64,000 nucleotides of DNA from Pyropia yezoensis. Its lineage: Eukaryota; Rhodophyta; Bangiophyceae; Bangiales; Bangiaceae. Shown one piece after another: positions 42,693 to 53,494 of the stretch; position 1 is the first letter of the stretch, and each line of letters begins with the position of its first letter. Both the position numbers and the translations under genes were made by a program. The stretch lies in NCBI GenBank assembly GCA_009829735.1, contig CM020618.1:36804894-36868893 (forward strand), written 5' to 3'. Below the pieces are notes generated by a model, which searched no databases, was not told where the DNA came from, and saw only the letters and a list, made by a program, of their open reading frames with translations.

Positions 42693-42971
42693 CAGCCGCG
42701 CGGCGCCACCGTGGGGGCCGCGGCGGGGGGGCCCCCGCTGCAGCAGCCCCGCCGGCGGTGACGGCCGCAGCGACCACCGCCGCCGCGCCGGGCGCAGCGC
42801 GGCGGCGGCGCACCGGCGCGGGGCGGCGGTAGCGGCAGTGGTAACGGCGGCGGCGGCGGCACCCGCCGGCAGCACCGTCGGTGGGGCGGCGACATAGGCG
42901 CCCACCGCCGCCGTCGGGGGTGGTCGTGACGCCGCCGCCGTCGCCGTCACCGCTGCAGCAGCAGCAGCCAT
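40482..42971 (-). CDS. PAO/PTC52/TIC55-family Rieske oxygenase, plastid (two internal frame changes)
   Basis: Two exons: 42971-42225 and 41879-40482 (intron GTACGT...CAG). An Ala/Arg/Pro transit-like leader precedes FDYVNQWYPLFFVRDLDATA, PVWLLGHPLVVWW, the Rieske ligands CPHRGAPLSEGR and, across the intron, CGYH-GWAFNGCGGCVAIPQR. The mononuclear-iron motif is ENVLDPVHARVAH. Further on are VVLDGDNALLAGQE, a CxxC (RGCVICRTA) and two hydrophobic segments forming a membrane hairpin at the C terminus, as in pheophorbide a oxygenase, PTC52 and TIC55. The family oxygenates chlorophyll-related substrates in plastid membranes; the substrate here is unknown. The raw sequence is open from start to end, but the CPHRGAPLSEGR segment (42262-42331) is in another frame, between a C28 run (42332-42359) and a C8 run (42254-42261). 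Errors or real indels in these runs would explain it. Confidence 0.8.
42332..42359. repeat. C28 homopolymer inside the Rieske oxygenase exon
   Basis: On the coding (minus) strand this is a G run coding Gly. The conserved frame differs on its two sides, so its true length is probably different by one (or is variable). Confidence 0.85.
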
Positions 42972-45900
42972 TGGAAAAAAGAAGTGCCACACAAAGCGGG
43001 GGGCGGGGGGCGCGCCGGCGGCGTGAACAGGGGGCGGAGAGGGGGCGGGGGGGGGCGGAGGGGGAAGACAGTGTCGACTGCGTGCGTCGAGGCCACCAAA
43101 CCTGGTTGCCTGCAGGGGTGTGGCAGAACACTACCTACATACATGCACAGGGCGGTGTGGCCGCGCTCAAGGCTAGAGAGGGGGGCCCCACGCCCGGCAG
43201 CGCACACGGCGCACGCGCCGCCAGGGCGGCTGGCCATGGCCAATGGCCGGCGGCCACCCCCCCCCGCCATGACAGAGTGGCTGCGGCTGTTGGCGCCAGC
43301 TGGCGCCAGCGCACCAACCAGATCTGCCCCCACCGCTGCAGCGGTGCCCGCGCGCACGGTCACTAAGATGTGGGGGCTGTCGGCGGCAGGGCGCAAATCC
43401 CGTCCGCCACCCCGCCCCCCCCTCAATCATCCCCCCTCCTCCATCCCCCCCCCGGCCGCCTTGGGACGTTGCCGTCCATCGCCGCCCCCAACCCCCCCCC
43501 CCCCCCCCCCCCTCTATCCTACACACTGGGACACACACCGACTGTGGGGCCCCCACGCCGACGGGCACTCGTCAGGGGAGGGGCGACTGCACGGCGGCCA
43601 AGGGCGGCCGGGCGACAGGGCGGGGAGGCGGACACAGAAACACGAAGTCAGTGTCCCTCCCCCTCTGCCGTTGCCCGCAGTGTGACGGCTCCCGCCCCCG
43701 CGCCGCCCCCCTGGCGGCGATCCGCTGCCGGCGCCGCCGCTCAAGGTGACAAGGGTGGTCGGGGCGGGCCAGGGGGGCGGAAAGTGACAAAACGGCCATC
43801 GCAGTCGCACTCCAAGCGGAGAGAGGGTCGCACCCCCAATGCTGCGGCGGAAACGGCGCCCCGCAAATCCCCCCCCCCCCCTCACCCCCTTCACAACTCC
43901 CGCAGGGGGCTTGGCCGTCGGAATGGGTCCCCGCCCCCGCCGTCGGACATGGACACTGGCGGTCCCCAGGGGGCGACAACCCTGGATGGCTACCCTACAG
44001 GTGTGCGCTGTAGAGGCCTGCGCCTGCGTGCGCCCGCCCGCCCGTGGCAACCATGACCGTTCTTTTTTTTTTTTTTTTTGCGGCGGCAGTAGGTGGCTGG
44101 GGAAGCGCCGAGCTGGTGGTGCTGGCGCTCGCTCCGTGAGGCCTGGCTCTCCCAGCCGCACGTTGGCGCCAGCAGAGCCGCCGTTGGCAGCTGCCAAGAA
44201 GCTGGTGATGTGGGCGACGAGGCCTGCATCCGCGCGCGCCAAGACGCTGCGTGCCCCGCTGGTCGCACCCCAGCAACAAACGCCCCCATCACCGCCGTGG
44301 TGGTGGTCTCCACCGCGGGAGAAAGCCACGGCACACGGCCGTGGGGCCATGGACGGATGCGCCTTGCGACGGCGGGTGCGGTCGTCCACGAGGGCGCGGG
44401 CGCCCTTCTTCCCTCCGACCCCTCCCGCCCTATCGACAGGCGGGTGGTGACGGGCCGTCAGTGCGGGTGGATGGGGCGTCGGGTTTGGCCGCCGACGCCC
44501 CTGGACGCCGGCGGCGACGCGCTGCACCATGCAGTAGGTACCTCTACGGCTGGCGGTGCGGCGGCGGGGACGGCTTGGTCAGCCGCCTCGCTCAACTCGT
44601 GGGTGCGCTTTTGAGCCCCGGAACAGCCGCGGGCGTCCGCCGGCGGTGGCCGGCGCGCGCCCGTGGTGGCGCTGCTCGTCCGTGGTGGCGCTGCTCGTCA
44701 GCGGCGGGGCGCGGACAGTGACCGTCTCGAAGGGTGCTGGCGGTCGTGGGCCTCCGCGTGGCCATCGGCTCAAGTGTCGGCGTGGGCCACCGGAGCAGGA
44801 CAGTGCGAGGCCTGCAGCCGTCCTCGAGGGCGGCTGCTCAGCTGCGCGACTTCAACCACCATCCTCGATGGGAGAGCTTGGACACATCCACCGTGTATCT
44901 ATCTGTGCCATGTCAGCTGTTTGTGGAGTTTATTTATTTATTATTTTACCAAATGTATCTGATGTGGTCCAAGCCAACATGAAGATCAAGACAGGGAAAC
45001 AAGCTCTCAGCCATTCATCCAGCCGGATGATGCCCATCGACCAATGGGAAGTTGACCCGGTCCCAGACGCGATTTCCACCAGGATATAGTAGTGACGAAA
45101 GCCATATGTTGGACGGAATAGATTAACTCGCGCGACTGTCGCTGCCTCGATGGTGATCCTAGCGTCACAGCAAAGCTCTGTCAACCACATCAAAGATCTG
45201 TCAGCCACAACTGACGCGGAGATCCGCAACGCGCGTCCACTCCTCGTGTACCCGGTTGCCAGCTGCCAGCCGCTACGGCACACCGCCCTCAGCAATGGCA
45301 CGGGCTGTCAGTGTCTTCTCGCCACACCGGCACGAGCGGCATCCAACGTGCCCACTGGTCTTGTCACCCCTAGCTGCTGTCATCACCGGCGCGGCCCATC
45401 GTCTGCGAGGGCAAGCTGTGGTCGCGGTGAAAGTGACGATGTCGCGCGAATGGTTCATCCCCCATGGGGCTTGCTCGAATCACCGTTGCCTGGAGTCGAG
45501 CGCGGTCTCTGGTAGGGGGTGGCTCGGGCCCACCCCGGGAGATGATGGTACCAGCTGTGACACTGCTGCTTGCTGCACTTGCCACCATCCTTGAGCGGTG
45601 GCGGGCTGGTCTGTCCACGGCGTCTCGCCAGTCGCAGGGATACGCTTGGCTGCTTTCTCAGAGTTCGGTTGCCCACGACCAACCATTCATGCTGTCTGGC
45701 TATAGGTCATATCAGATGGGGCTGCGTGCCTCCTCACATGGTGCCTTGCGTGCGGCGCGCTTGAAGTCAGAGGCACTCTTTCGGAAGCAGTATGTCCCGA
45801 TGTAGGTCTACAGGCTGGACCCCGTCACTCGCACTCATGTCGACCGTCCAGTAGCGCACATGTCCCCGTAAGCGGATCCAAATGGTGAGAGCACAAACAG

Positions 45901-46162
45901 AAAGGGTTCTTCTTCCGACCGCCACCATCCGGCTCCACGATCGAGGCAGGTACGATCCTGCAACCCCGTGTCCAGGTGCGAGACGACCGCTGACTAGCAG
46001 GAAGCAGAAAGGATATACATAGCAATCAACGTGCGGGACGCCGCCCTCTAAAAATTCGTCGTGCCCGAGAACCGCAGGGAGACCGTATGGGCGTCAGGGA
46101 TGGCAAAGTACATCAGTCGCCCCTCAACAAGCAATCAGGATAACAGGTCAGGTCTAAGGCGC
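42972..46162. other. 3.2-kb intergenic region
   Basis: Upstream of the Rieske oxygenase gene and 3' of the epimerase gene. Contains C and T runs (43493-43512; 44065-44080), an AT-rich patch near 44925-44960 and no recognisable gene. Confidence 0.5.
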
Positions 46163-47936
46163 TTACTTGCGCGACGACGCCTTCGAGTCGCTGGGGGCAT
46201 GCGTACCCACCACCTTGGACGTCGTGTACTCCTCAGCCGACTTGCCAGCCTTGGCCTCGGCCTCCAGCTGGCTCTTGATCCACATGTACGTCTTGTTCAG
46301 GCCGTCAGACAGGGACACCTCCGGCGCCCAGCCCAGCACCTTGCGGCACAGGTCGTTGTTGGAGTTGCGGCCCCGCACCCCTTCTGGGCCAGGGATGTGC
46401 TTGATCGAGAGCTCCTTGTTCTCAAAGCCCATGACCATCTTGGCCATGTCGTTCATGGACACCATCTCCTCGGAGCCCACGTTCAGAGGATCCTTGAAGT
46501 CCGAGTTCATCAGCCGGATGACACCCTCCACAGCGTCATCGACGTAGCAGAAGGAGCGGGTCTGCTCGCCGTCTCCCCACATCTCGAACTCCTTGTCGGA
46601 CACCAGGCACTTCCGGCAGAAAGCGGCGGGCGCCTTCTCACGGCCGCCCTTCCACGTGCCCTGAGGCCCGTAGATGTTGCTGTGAAGAGGAGGAAGAGTA
46701 AGGCACATGAGACGCACAACCATGAGCGGACCGCACGGAGGTATTGCGCGTTAGTCATCGGCATCATAGGGATTGTCACATCGAAAAACACCTGCCCGCG
46801 CGACCGCAGCCGCACACTACATAATAACCACAGCGCATTGCTCGAGAAGACGAGCATCGAAACGTACTGGAAGCGGCCCACCCGGGTCTCCATGCCGAAG
46901 TCCTTGCCGTAGTGGATGGCAAGCTCCTCCGACGCCAGCTTCTCCAAGCCATAGGCGTCCTGCGGCTGCGCGGGCCACGCGTCCGCCTCCTTCAGCCCGG
47001 GGTTCTTCGTGTCCAGCTGCCGGCCCTCAGGGTAGATGCAGGCCGACGAAGCGTAGTAGAAGCGCTTCACGTCGTTGAGGCGGGCGGCCTCAATCATGTT
47101 GAACGAGATCATGGCATTGTTGTACAGGATGACTGAGTGGTTGCTCTGTGTAAGGTGACAAATAGGAACAAAACGAGAGTGAAGGACAAGACCAAGAGGA
47201 AGGACACCGCGGTGCAAAGGTGAGTCAGTCTTGGCCTAATAGAACGCACAGCTACCCACATTGCAAGTAGGCATCACAAAACCCCATCTCACGGCCACAA
47301 TCACACTGAACCCCCTCAAGCGCATCCCACGTCGTACCTGAATGAAGCCCATGCCACCCATGTCAGCAGCAAGGTTGTACACGTCCGCACAGTCCTTGGT
47401 CGCCTTCAGGCAGTTGTCCTTGTCGCGGAGATCCACGAGCATGAACTCATCGCAAAACTCCTCCTGAGTCATGAACTCATTCTCCTTCCAGTCGGCGCCC
47501 ACGACGTAAAAGCCATCGGCCTTCAGACGCTTCGCCAGATGCGACCCAATAAAGCCGCCGGCGCCTGCAGGTCACACCGGAAACGAAACACACACTCAGA
47601 GGATCATCATAACCGAGGCGTCAGGCTCAAGCCCGGCAAGCAAGACTCAGGAAAGGCGCCGACCGACAGTGCCCCCAGGTGACCACCCTCAAGCAGACCG
47701 TCCGCCACAGGCCAATGCAGGACTTGAAGGCGGAAGGGGGGAAACAGGCACCCACACTGCGACGTCAACATGACACCAGCCCCCCTCAGCTGGATCGGAA
47801 GTGTCTGTGTCCCCCAATGCCAGTTGCCACTCCCAGTCCAAACAGCCTAGGCCATGGCACTCTCGCATAGGCGGCGACCCAGACCGGAGGGACAGAACTT
47901 ACCAGTGACGAGGACGCGGGTCTTCCCTTCAGCCAT
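46163..47936 (-). CDS. GME: GDP-mannose 3,5-epimerase
   Basis: Four exons: 47936-47903, 47564-47338, 47145-46868, 46679-46163, joining to 351 residues. The enzyme converts GDP-D-mannose to GDP-L-galactose (and L-gulose), feeding ascorbate and the galactose-rich cell-wall polymers of red algae. Seen: MAEGKTRVLVTG then AGGFIGSHLAKRLKADG (NAD-binding GxxGxxG), NLAADMGGMGFIQ, SNHSVILYNNAMISFNMIEA, the catalytic SSACIYPEGRQL and YGLEK (Ser, Tyr, Lys of extended SDRs), GRFHNIYGPQGTWKGGREKA, FEMWGDGEQTRSFCYVDDAV, GPEGVRGRNSNNDLCRKVLG. There is no transit peptide, so it is probably cytosolic. Donors are GTAAGT, GTACGA and GTACGT; all acceptors are CAG or ACAG. The short first exon cannot be found by frame length alone. 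Confidence 0.96.
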
Positions 47937-49153
47937 GATGCCGTGGAAAGGGGCTGAATGCGAGAGCGAACGAGGGGTCGGCAGCGGCAAAGGTGCACGG
48001 CAGGGCTTGATCGCTGGTTGCAGCTGAGGGTGGCGACAAGGATGTGGATGGGTGGGAGGCGGGTCGGGTGCACGCCGCACTTTTTAAACGAGCCGCAGGG
48101 GGGGGGGGATGGGTCGGTTCAGCCAAAAGTCGCCCACCCGGTACGCCCACGCACGACAGCCAATTGAAACAGAGAATACCAAACGGTCAATGAGCGTTCA
48201 GCGTCGTGCGTCCAGCAGGGTGGCGGGAGGGGGGGGGGAACTGCGCCAGCATTCCCTGTCGGCCTCCCAGTCCCGAACAGCCACCCACAGCGCACACTGG
48301 CAAGAGGCGGGTGGCGGGCCATGCTGGCATCTGTGCACAGTTGGCCACGCCTCCACGACTCGGCTTGCGCTCCGCTGGGCGGACGCCGGCGGCGCCTGTG
48401 CTGACGGTCGTCACGGGCGGTACACATGAATTGTCTGTACTGGAAAAATTGGGTCCCCCTCCCCCAAGCGTGCTGGCGGCGGGGGGGGGAGGGGGGGCAG
48501 GACGACGGGCCCGTAGCCAACGAGCCAAACCGTTCCGCGTGGGGGCGAGGGGGAGCGGTTGACGAGCCCGCTAGGTAGACGCCGCCAGCACCTCCTGGCC
48601 GCCAATGAGGGGGCCTGCGCTGTCAGCGGCATTATCGCCCGCCACCAGCCTGTGATCGCCACAGGACTGCCGGGAGAGGCCGCGCTCGGACGTGTCTGGC
48701 GGCCTGGAGCGAGGGGCGCACATTGCTTTCGTCTGGCGCTCTGGTCGGATCTGTCTGGAGCGGTCCACCATCCTTCCCGCCAATGTTGTCAGTCTGCTGA
48801 CACCCCGCACATGAGTTGAACCGCACAATAGTAATTACATGACACTTCATATAATTGATATGTTGCTCAGAACCCTCAGCTCAGGCCTTGCATGCTGATT
48901 GGCCAGCCGGTCGCTCGTTCCACCGAGGCGCCCACCATCATCGCACGAGCCTATTTTCCCGAAACGAGTACAAGAGGCTCACACTGTACAGTACATACAG
49001 ACAGTACAGTCTCGGAGAGTCCCTCCGTGTCACAAAAAGCCAGCAAGTATGTATCCATCGGCCACGACCTTCGGGCGTTCAACACCACGGCCCACACAGC
49101 TTCCTGCTGCTTGCGCGCTCGTCACCGATGGGCGTAACACATGCTGCGTCTTG
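47937..49153. other. Intergenic region
   Basis: Promoter side of the epimerase gene and 3' flank of the acid phosphatase gene. A short AT-rich patch lies near 48830-48870. No gene is recognised. Confidence 0.5.
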
Positions 49154-51208
49154 CTAGGGGAGCACATGCACTGCATGCCCCCCCGCCCCCCCGCCAACCC
49201 CCGGCGGCCGCCGCCGCCGCACCTGCCCGCCGCCACGCCCATCCCACCCGTCCTCGTCATCGTCGCCATCCCCCCCCCCGCCGCCCGCCCACGCACTCGT
49301 CCACAGTCGCCGCGCCCGCGCCCGGCGGCGGCGGGGCTTGGCCGCCCCGCCTGCCGACCGGGCCCGCCCCGCCACGAGTGCCGCCGCCACCAGCAGCAGC
49401 CCCGCCGCGGCGGCGGCGACCACAAGCACCGCTGACAGGGGGGTAGCGCCCCGCACCAGGGGTGGGGGGGGGCCAAACGACGCGCCAGACGCCGGCGAGT
49501 CGCCCGCGGCGGCGGCGGCGGCGGCGCCCCCCGCTATGGGCGACCAGCCGGTCAGCCACCTCAGCGGGGTGGCCCAGGCGCTTCCCGGCAACGTGCAGCG
49601 GGCGTCGTGGACGGCAGACGTCGCTGACGTGCGCGCCGCGGTGCCAGCCACAAACGCGGGGAGCGGACAAAACGCACCGTCAACGCCTCGGGGGGCTGCC
49701 GGCGAGGCGCCTGAGCTGGAACGACGGCGACACCACCTCAGCTCAACAACCCGCTCATTGTACAATAACCGCACCGCGTACGTGGGAGTGCCCGCGGCGG
49801 CCCGTTTCCCCCGCCCTGCAACCGGCGGCGGCGGCGGCGAACGCCGCCACAGCTCTACCAGCAATGACGCGTTAAACGGTGGGTTTCGCCCCCCCCCCGG
49901 ACCGTCAAAGAGGTCCAGCGCCGCCATCGCCGCCGCCAGCGTCGTGTCGTGTCCAGAGTAGAGGACGAAGCGGGGGGCGACTGTTGGCCGCGGCCGGGCG
50001 CCAAAGGCGCCGCCCCGAGCGGCGCGCGCAGTGGCCTCGGCGGTCGCGGCCTCGAGGCTGGGCGGCACCGCGACCACACTGGCGGCGGCGACGGCGTCCC
50101 CCACCACGCCCGCATCCGCGGCGGCGGCGGAGCGCAAGCGGGCGACCACGTCACCCAGCCACAGCCCCGACTTAAGCGACTGCACCTCAGCGCCCGCAAC
50201 CGATTGGCGCACCAGCCAATCCGCAACATCCCTCACCCACGCCACGAGTGGTTCGCCAAGCACTGCGGCTGCGTGACCGCCGCGCCCGCCGTCGCCGGTC
50301 GTACCCCTGCCGCCGCCCGCGAGTGCCGCCGCCGCCTCGGCCACCACCACATCGTTGATGTGGGACACGTCTTGCAATCGCAGGCGGTCAGATACGCCCA
50401 GGGCGCGACCGAGGCGCCCCAGCATCTTTTGGGCAGCGCCCTCATACGCCACCCACTCGGCCGAAGCGGGGCGGGCGGCGAGGAGGGAGGCCAGCCGTGG
50501 GCACCCGCGGCCAGGCAGCAGCAGGCTGTCACTCGCGGCCGACTCGACGTGCACTGGTACCGCTTGCCACGGTGGTGGGCTGCTGCTGCGGCGGCCGCCG
50601 CCGTCGCCGCTCTCAGGAGCGACCGGAGCTGGCGGGAAGAGCCCCGCTAGCTGTGCATTGGCCGACAAAATGGTGCGGTCCGTGTAGGTAGAGCGCACCC
50701 ACGCGACGCTCGCGGGGTCATCAGAGGGGGAGAAGAGACCGGCAGCCAGGTAGCGGGCGCGGAGGCGGGCGCCCAGGGCGGTGTGGGCGGCGGCGCCGGC
50801 GGGCGTTAGCGCGCCTGGCGGCGCCGCCCCGGGGGGCGCCCCGGCGAGCTCGGCGGGAAGCTCAAAGAGGGGGGTACGCGCGCCGTGGCGGCACAGCTCG
50901 AGCACTAGCACTAGCTTGTCGAACTTGAGAGGGGGGGGCGCCACCGCCGCCGTGCCGCCCCCGAGAGGCAAGGACGACGCCAGAGGGGGGTGGGACGGAG
51001 GGGGCACCGGCGTCGGCGCCACCGCCGCGACAGCCGCCGCTGCTGCCACCCCCGCTCTCACCTCCCCCAGCCCGTCGGTCGCGGCGGCGGGAGGCCGAGA
51101 CCCCGCCACAGGGGGGGGTGGTGGCGGCGCCGCCGGCGGAGGCTGGGGGGGGGCGACTCCGCCCCCCGACCCCCCCGCCGCCGTCCCGCCAGCAGCAGGG
51201 GCGACCAT
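49154..51208 (-). CDS. Histidine acid phosphatase, C-terminal membrane anchor
   Basis: 684 codons from the only usable in-frame ATG (51208); the open frame goes on upstream to about 51532 without an ATG. The branch-2 histidine phosphatase core is clear: LVLVLELCRHGARTPLFELP near residue 105 (catalytic RHGxRxP), LTPAGAAAHTALGARLRARY, VAWVRSTYTDRTILSANAQL, LQDVSHINDVVVAEAAA, and the proton-donor block RFVLYSGHDTTLAAAMAALD near 416. A single hydrophobic segment (PLSAVLVVAAAAAGLLLVAA) near 591-615 is followed by a basic and Gly/Asp tail, as in lysosomal-type acid phosphatases. It would hydrolyse phosphomonoesters outside the cell or in a vacuole. The signal peptide is not obvious after the ATG; a hydrophobic Ala/Val stretch just upstream in frame suggests a missing first exon. 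Confidence 0.85.
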   Translation of the reverse strand: MVAPAAGGTAAGGSGGGVAPPQPPPAAPPPPPPVAGSRPPAAATDGLGEVRAGVAAAAAVAAVAPTPVPPPSHPPLASSLPLGGGTAAVAPPPLKFDKLVLVLELCRHGARTPLFELPAELAGAPPGAAPPGALTPAGAAAHTALGARLRARYLAAGLFSPSDDPASVAWVRSTYTDRTILSANAQLAGLFPPAPVAPESGDGGGRRSSSPPPWQAVPVHVESAASDSLLLPGRGCPRLASLLAARPASAEWVAYEGAAQKMLGRLGRALGVSDRLRLQDVSHINDVVVAEAAAALAGGGRGTTGDGGRGGHAAAVLGEPLVAWVRDVADWLVRQSVAGAEVQSLKSGLWLGDVVARLRSAAAADAGVVGDAVAAASVVAVPPSLEAATAEATARAARGGAFGARPRPTVAPRFVLYSGHDTTLAAAMAALDLFDGPGGGRNPPFNASLLVELWRRSPPPPPVAGRGKRAAAGTPTYAVRLLYNERVVELRWCRRRSSSGASPAAPRGVDGAFCPLPAFVAGTAARTSATSAVHDARCTLPGSAWATPLRWLTGWSPIAGGAAAAAAAGDSPASGASFGPPPPLVRGATPLSAVLVVAAAAAGLLLVAAALVAGRARSAGGAAKPRRRRARARRLWTSAWAGGGGGDGDDDEDGWDGRGGGQVRRRRPPGVGGGAGGHAVHVLP

Positions 51209-53044
51209 GGGGCAGCACCGTCGGGACCACCACGCCGCCGAGGCGGGGTTGAGCGGCGGCCGGTGACAGCCGCCGCAGCGGCGGGGCGCGCCGGCGACAG
51301 CAGCAGCAGTGGCAATGGAAGGGAAGGCGACGGCGGCGGCGGCGGCGGCGGCGGCAGCGGCAGAGGCGACGACAACGACAGCGGCGCCGTGGCCAGTGGC
51401 GCGCACCGCCACCGTGGCCGGCACGTGCTGGCGGCAGAGGCAGCAGTGGCGGCGGCGACGAGCGGACTCCGCACGCGAACTGCCCGGACAGACGCGGGGC
51501 GGCGCCGCACGTTGGCGCGGCAGCGGTGGCACGCGCGCAGCAGCCTACCACAACAGACCGGGCGCGCCGGGAAAGTGAAGAGGGGTGGGAGAAGGGAGTG
51601 GGGGGGGAGGGAGGGAGGGGGGGGAGCGTCTCTGGGCGAGAACGTACTCTGCTGTGACGCAGCAAGTGGTGGCGAAGGTTCGTGCAGGCGGGGCGGAGAG
51701 GCGCAGGGGCGGAGACAGCCGCGCGTCTCTCCGCGGAAGCGCCGATCCCGGTGTCGGGGAAAGACAGTTGACCCGATCGATCGTGCGCACAGCGAAAGCC
51801 TGCTCGCGCCGCCACATCACCCCAAACAACATTTCACAATTAGGCAAACCCAAAGGCCGCTTCTGATTGGGTCAGGTGAAGGGCACCGGTCCATCAGCCA
51901 GCCAAGAGGACGCAATCGGGACATGAGTGATTCTGATTCTGATCGTCAGCGCCCACACGATGAGTCACAGGCCGCAGTTATTCTATGTAAATATTTAGTA
52001 TGTAGCCAGTCTGGACCAAATGTCGACCATTCTCGATGAGATCCTAGGTCTCTGAGTACTGCATGAGATGCACGACATACCACTTTGTAGAGGAGACTGA
52101 GGGGAGTCAGATGGTTTTTTTTTTTCCTGAGTGCTCTTGTTCTCTCTGTGCGATGAGGAGAGAAGGCAAAAGTACTGTCAGTTATTGTGCGTCCCGCAAA
52201 AAGTGGACGTGCACGGGTCGTGCAGTGTGAATTTGATTGGTCCAGTGGCCGATATTTGACCTGATCACGACAAGAGCACGTCCACATTTTACGGGACGCA
52301 CTATATCTGCTCACTAATGTCGACCACTTCTTGGGGCCAATGGGGGCACCCGATCTGCTCACCGTCGCGGGCTGCGGTGCGGTGTAAGCGAATCTTTCTT
52401 GCTGAGTGTGACCCGACCACCCCTTTGATGCCACAAGGGTGCCGTATGTCTCCAAGAATAATACACTCTGTAGCAGAGAAAAAAGCACAGCAAAAAGAGA
52501 GTTGAGGCTCAGGTCTTGATGCATGACAAGAAGAACAACAACGTCTATGTGTATCCATTGCTGGAAGGCCTGATTCCCAGTCCATGTGTGGTTCTCTTGT
52601 TCTTGACTTGGAAGTAGCAGACAAAAAAAAAAGAAAATACTGCGGTCACGAGTCTGCCTCCTCGGGACCTCCAGGAAGCCCTGGTGTGGTCAACATTTTG
52701 GACAGTGGTCGACATTGCAAACAGGACAGCTACAGGACGTGGCGGGTGAAGTGTATGTTTGTATCAGTGTTTTTCGTTGTTCCTGGCACTACCTGAGACC
52801 TCTGCCCACGTGAGCGGCGGTGGAGTTCTCCCCCGCCTCCCCCTCCTCCCCCACTGCCGCCGCCCCGACCCCGCTCACCGCCGCTGTCTCTCGCTGCCGC
52901 TGCCGCCGCTGCTGTCGCCATCGCCGCCGTCGCCGGTCGTGCCGCCGGTGGGTGCGGCCACAAAGACGCGTGTTCGCGAAAACACCCTGGCCTTTTCATC
53001 AACTGGGGCCTCACTGGGAGGCTACTTCACGCATCGACTAGGTA
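51209..53044. other. Intergenic and repeat-rich region
   Basis: Holds the possible first exon of the acid phosphatase gene (51209-51530, no ATG), a moderately AT-rich stretch, MITE copy 2, and short ATGTCGACCA motifs at 52019 and 52318 with an inverted one near 52707. No other gene is recognised. Confidence 0.5.
52183..52305 (-). mobile_element. 123-bp MITE, TA-flanked, copy 2
   Basis: Same family and exactly the same length as 4669-4791 but in the opposite orientation: the TATTGTGCG end is on the left and the TATAGTGCG end on the right. Terminal repeats GTGCGTCCCGCAAAAAGTGG and the complement of GTGCGTCCCGTAAAATGTGG. A few substitutions separate the copies. Confidence 0.9.
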
Positions 53045-53074
53045 CAGTTGGTACCCAAAATTACTGGCCCACCC
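53045..53074 (+). repeat. Left terminal inverted repeat of the Tc1-type element
   Basis: Matches the complement of 63154-63183 at all but one position over about 30 bases. Confidence 0.9.
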
Positions 53075-53187
53075 TGACGGGTCACTTTTTGCACCAAATC
53101 GACCACGGACGAGATCCAAAAAGCGGCCTCAGTGGTGCCGCTCTGGCGCATTGCAGTCACTTGGGCGCAGCGTTGCGGGGGATGGTG

Positions 53188-53196
53188 CTATAAAGA
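53188..53196 (+). promoter_or_regulatory. TATA-like box upstream of the transposase remnant
   Basis: GCTATAAAG about 50 bp before the ATG at 53244. A plausible core promoter, judged on position and sequence only. Confidence 0.35.
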
Positions 53197-53243
53197 AGCG
53201 CCCATAGCTTCTCTCCCAGCGAAGAAAAAATAAAAGCAGCACC

Positions 53244-53494
53244 ATGGGGGGCAAGGGCAGGACCCCCCTATGCCCCCAGGAAGTCGGCGCCATCAAGACC
53301 ATGGTCACGACCAAGAAGTCCAATGGGGCCATCGCCACCGCGCTCGGCATCCCCAATACGGTGGTCAGCTACCACGCAGCCAACGCGCGGCGGGCGGCGG
53401 CCACTGCGCGCCAGGACAACCGAGATCGGCCGAAGCTCCTCAGCCCTCGAGAGCTGCGCGGGCTCCGCCGGGTGGTGGACGGCAACCCTTTCAC
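53244..53494 (+). pseudogene. Tc1-type transposase, N-terminal DNA-binding part (left piece)
   Basis: Starts MGGKGRTPLCPQEVGAIKTM in a CACCATGG context. Residues ~10-45 form a helix-turn-helix (SNGAIATALGIPNTVVSYHA), followed by a basic linker and the start of a second helix-turn-helix (KLLSPRELRGLRRVVDGNP), the bipartite paired-like domain that binds the terminal repeats. The frame is cut at 53494 by the retrotransposon; the open frame otherwise runs a few codons into the LTR and stops at 53519. The remaining codons lie at 62877-63087 in a compatible frame. Confidence 0.88.
53490..53494. repeat. Target site duplication, left copy
   Basis: TTCAC directly before the 5' LTR; the same five bases follow the 3' LTR at 62872-62876. 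Confidence 0.93.
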
